Shown here: positions 5,818 through 7,121 of the stretch, in pieces
Numbering within the stretch: position 1 is the first letter of the stretch
Layout of the letters: every line of letters starts with the position of its first letter
Made by a program: the position numbers and the translations under genes
Assembly (NCBI GenBank): GCA_015655225.1
Contig: JAATFK010000044.1
Coordinates: 1-7,121 of the forward strand
Direction of reading: 5' to 3'
From: Solirubrobacterales bacterium
Lineage (GTDB): Bacteria; Actinomycetota; Thermoleophilia; Solirubrobacterales; Solirubrobacteraceae
DNA: 7,121 nucleotides
The notes under the pieces: generated by a model
What the model saw: only the letters and a program-made list of their open reading frames with translations
Told to the model about the DNA's origin: nothing
Databases searched by the model: none

Positions 5818-6312
5818 ATGACGGCGCTCGCCCCGGTCTCGGTCGCGCTCAAGTTCGGCTTCCTCGCCGTCCTCTACCTGTTCCTGATGTGGACCGTGCG
5901 CAGCTCCATGAAGGACCTGCGGCGCGGCCGCGACGTCGCCGTCGAGTACGTCGAGGCGCCGGCCGACGCGACCGCGATGCACAGCGCCGCCGACGACCTG
6001 CTCGACCACGACGGCCTGCGCGAGCCGCGCCTCGTCGTCGACCACGCGGCGGGCCATCCGGACGGCATCGCCTACGATCTGGCGAACGGAGCGACGCTCG
6101 GGCGGGGCGACGTCGAGATCCGGCTCGAGGATCCCTTCGCGTCCACCCGTCACGCGCGGATCGAACGGCAGGGCAGCGTCGTCGTGCTGGAAGATCTCGG
6201 CTCCACCAACGGCACCTACCTGAACGACGAGCCCCTGCAGGGCCCCCAGCCGCTGCACCACGGCGACCGGATCCGCATCGGCGACAGCGAGTTCTCCTAC
6301 CTCCATGACTGA
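5818..6312 (+). CDS. fhaB: FhaB-type protein: membrane anchor plus FHA domain
   Basis: This 164-residue protein has one N-terminal membrane helix (about 9-27), a short basic stretch (RSSMKDLRRGR, 28-38), an acidic linker (about 43-68) and a C-terminal FHA domain (about 70-162). FHA hallmarks are LGRG at 94-97, STRH at 109-112 and LGSTNGTYLND (127-137); the phosphothreonine-binding arginines, serine and asparagine all appear intact. This matches FhaB (FipA) of actinobacterial cell-division clusters, a phosphothreonine reader tied to the membrane near the division and cell-wall synthesis proteins. GGGAG lies seven bases before ATG 5818, a good ribosome binding site. Its stop is in the same frame as the pstP gene, with 12 open codons between the two. 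Partner proteins such as RodA/FtsW and a penicillin-binding protein are expected downstream but lie outside the window. Confidence 0.93.
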   Translation: MTALAPVSVALKFGFLAVLYLFLMWTVRSSMKDLRRGRDVAVEYVEAPADATAMHSAADDLLDHDGLREPRLVVDHAAGHPDGIAYDLANGATLGRGDVEIRLEDPFASTRHARIERQGSVVVLEDLGSTNGTYLNDEPLQGPQPLHHGDRIRIGDSEFSYLHD

Positions 6313-6349
6313 TCCCCGCACCCGCACCCGTCCCCGCACCGCCCGCTGA
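6305..6349 (+). other. 14-codon mini-frame bridging fhaB and pstP
   Basis: An ATG at 6305, inside the last codons of fhaB, opens a frame reading MTDPRTRTRPRTAR and closing with TGA at 6347-6349, which shares its A with the pstP ATG (TGATG). It spans the whole gap between the two genes. Its composition comes from the C-tract repeats, so it is unlikely to be a functional peptide. It could let ribosomes terminating at its stop reinitiate at pstP, which has no Shine-Dalgarno of its own. A chance overlap remains possible. Confidence 0.3.
6314..6335 (-). other. G-quadruplex-forming motif in the fhaB-pstP gap
   Basis: The plus strand has C-tracts at 6314-6317, 6321-6323, 6327-6329 and 6332-6335, separated by GCA, GCA and GT. 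The minus (template) strand therefore carries four G-tracts of at least three Gs with loops of 2-3 bases, fitting the usual G3+N1-7 rule with very short loops. It could impede polymerase between fhaB and pstP; in a genome this GC-rich it may also be incidental. Confidence 0.5.
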
Positions 6350-7121
6350 TGCTGCACATCGCGGAGCACTTCGAGGCGTCCGACACCGGCCGCCAGCGAA
6401 GAGAGAACGAGGACAGCTTCTTCGCGCGCGGCCGGCTGTTCGTCGTCGCCGACGGGATGGGCGGCTCGCAGGCCGGCGAGGTCGCGTCGCGCATCGCGGC
6501 GGAGGCGTTCGCGGCCGGGCTGCCGCCGGAGGGCAGCTACGAGCAGCGGCTCGCGACGCGCGTGCTGGAGGCCAACAGCCGGATCCACGAGCTGTCGCAG
6601 ACCGATCGCGAGCGGGCCGGCATGGGCACGACGCTGACGGCCGTCTACCTCGACGGCGACGAGCTCGCGATCGCCCACGTCGGGGACAGCCGCGCCTACC
6701 TCTGGCGCGACGGCGAGCTGACGCGGCTGACGCGCGACCACTCGCTCGTCGACGAGCTGGTGCGCCGCGGGAGACTGACGGAGGAGGAGGCGGCCGACCA
6801 TCCGCAGCGCTCGATCATCACGCGCGCGCTCGGGCCCGAGCCGGAGGTCGAGGTCGACACGCGCACGCACCGAGGCCAGCCCGGGGACGTCGTGCTGCTG
6901 TGCAGCGACGGCCTGACCGCGATGGTCGCCGAGGCGCGCGTCGCCGAGCTGCTGGGCGACGCCTCGAGCCTCGCGGCGGCCGGCCGCGCGCTGATCGAGG
7001 AGGCGAACGCGGCGGGCGGGCGCGACAACATCACCGTGCTGCTGTTCCGGCTCGCCGAGGGCGACGAGCCGGCGGCGGTCGAGCAGCCGACCCGCGTCGT
7101 CGCGGCGGTCGGCGCGCCGAC
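6349..7121 (+). CDS. pstP: PP2C Ser/Thr protein phosphatase, PstP type (cut by right edge)
   Basis: 257 codons are visible, containing an apparently complete PP2C catalytic domain (about 5-236); the frame is still open at the window end. Metal- and phosphate-site motifs in order are RENED (18-22), VADGMGG (33-39), GMGTT (91-95), HVGDSRAYL (110-118), HPQRS (151-155), CSDGL (185-189) and GGRDNITV (223-230). The metal-binding aspartates D35, D187 and D226 are present, so the enzyme should be an active Mn/Mg-dependent phosphatase. It is the likely antagonist of the kinase at 2986, resetting phosphothreonines on the kinase and its targets. In PstP a linker and membrane helix follow the catalytic domain; here only a start of such a linker is visible. 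ATG 6349 is the first start codon after the in-frame fhaB stop, so the start is well fixed, but no Shine-Dalgarno precedes it. Confidence 0.95.
   Translation, partial: MLHIAEHFEASDTGRQRRENEDSFFARGRLFVVADGMGGSQAGEVASRIAAEAFAAGLPPEGSYEQRLATRVLEANSRIHELSQTDRERAGMGTTLTAVYLDGDELAIAHVGDSRAYLWRDGELTRLTRDHSLVDELVRRGRLTEEEAADHPQRSIITRALGPEPEVEVDTRTHRGQPGDVVLLCSDGLTAMVAEARVAELLGDASSLAAAGRALIEEANAAGGRDNITVLLFRLAEGDEPAAVEQPTRVVAAVGAP

Overview
The window is very GC-rich, almost completely coding DNA. It looks like a high-GC actinobacterium, most probably of the Thermoleophilia (Solirubrobacterales, Conexibacter-like). I base this on the FHA/phosphatase cluster, the membrane-anchored CARDB-like protein opening with an SFFDE sequence, the DUF4446-pheA pair and the frequent AGA arginine codons in a GC-rich background. 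The lineage is an inference from recall, not a search. There are eight genes, two cut by the window edges, and no gene-free stretch longer than about 80 bases. I saw no tRNA, rRNA, CRISPR array or insertion sequence.

Left half, all on the minus strand. From right to left there is a single-pass membrane protein with an extracytoplasmic CARDB-like domain (1758-2903), a DUF4446 membrane-anchored protein (1196-1717), prephenate dehydratase PheA (360-1196, overlapping its upstream neighbour by one base in TGATG), and, after a 74-base gap, the first 95 codons of an HNH-endonuclease-family protein that leaves the window at base 1. The first three are spaced like an operon.

Right half, all on the plus strand. 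There is a Ser/Thr protein kinase with a multi-pass membrane C-terminus (2986-5016), a FhaA-type protein with DUF3662 and FHA domains (5043-5804), a FhaB-type protein with a membrane anchor and FHA domain (5818-6312), and a PP2C phosphatase of the PstP type (6349 to the right edge). This is the kinase / phosphothreonine-reader / phosphatase module that in other actinobacteria controls cell-wall growth and division. The kinase phosphorylates threonines, the two FHA proteins read them, and the phosphatase resets the system. The kinase differs from PknB in having no PASTA repeats and instead carrying about 8-9 membrane segments.

The two halves diverge from an 82-base control region (2904-2985). 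The CARDB-like membrane protein therefore shares regulatory DNA with the kinase operon and is a candidate extracytoplasmic partner. The most notable non-coding structure is the fhaB-pstP junction (6305-6351). There a 14-codon mini-frame overlaps the end of fhaB and ends in TGATG with the pstP start, and the same bases hold a four-tract G-quadruplex motif on the template strand.
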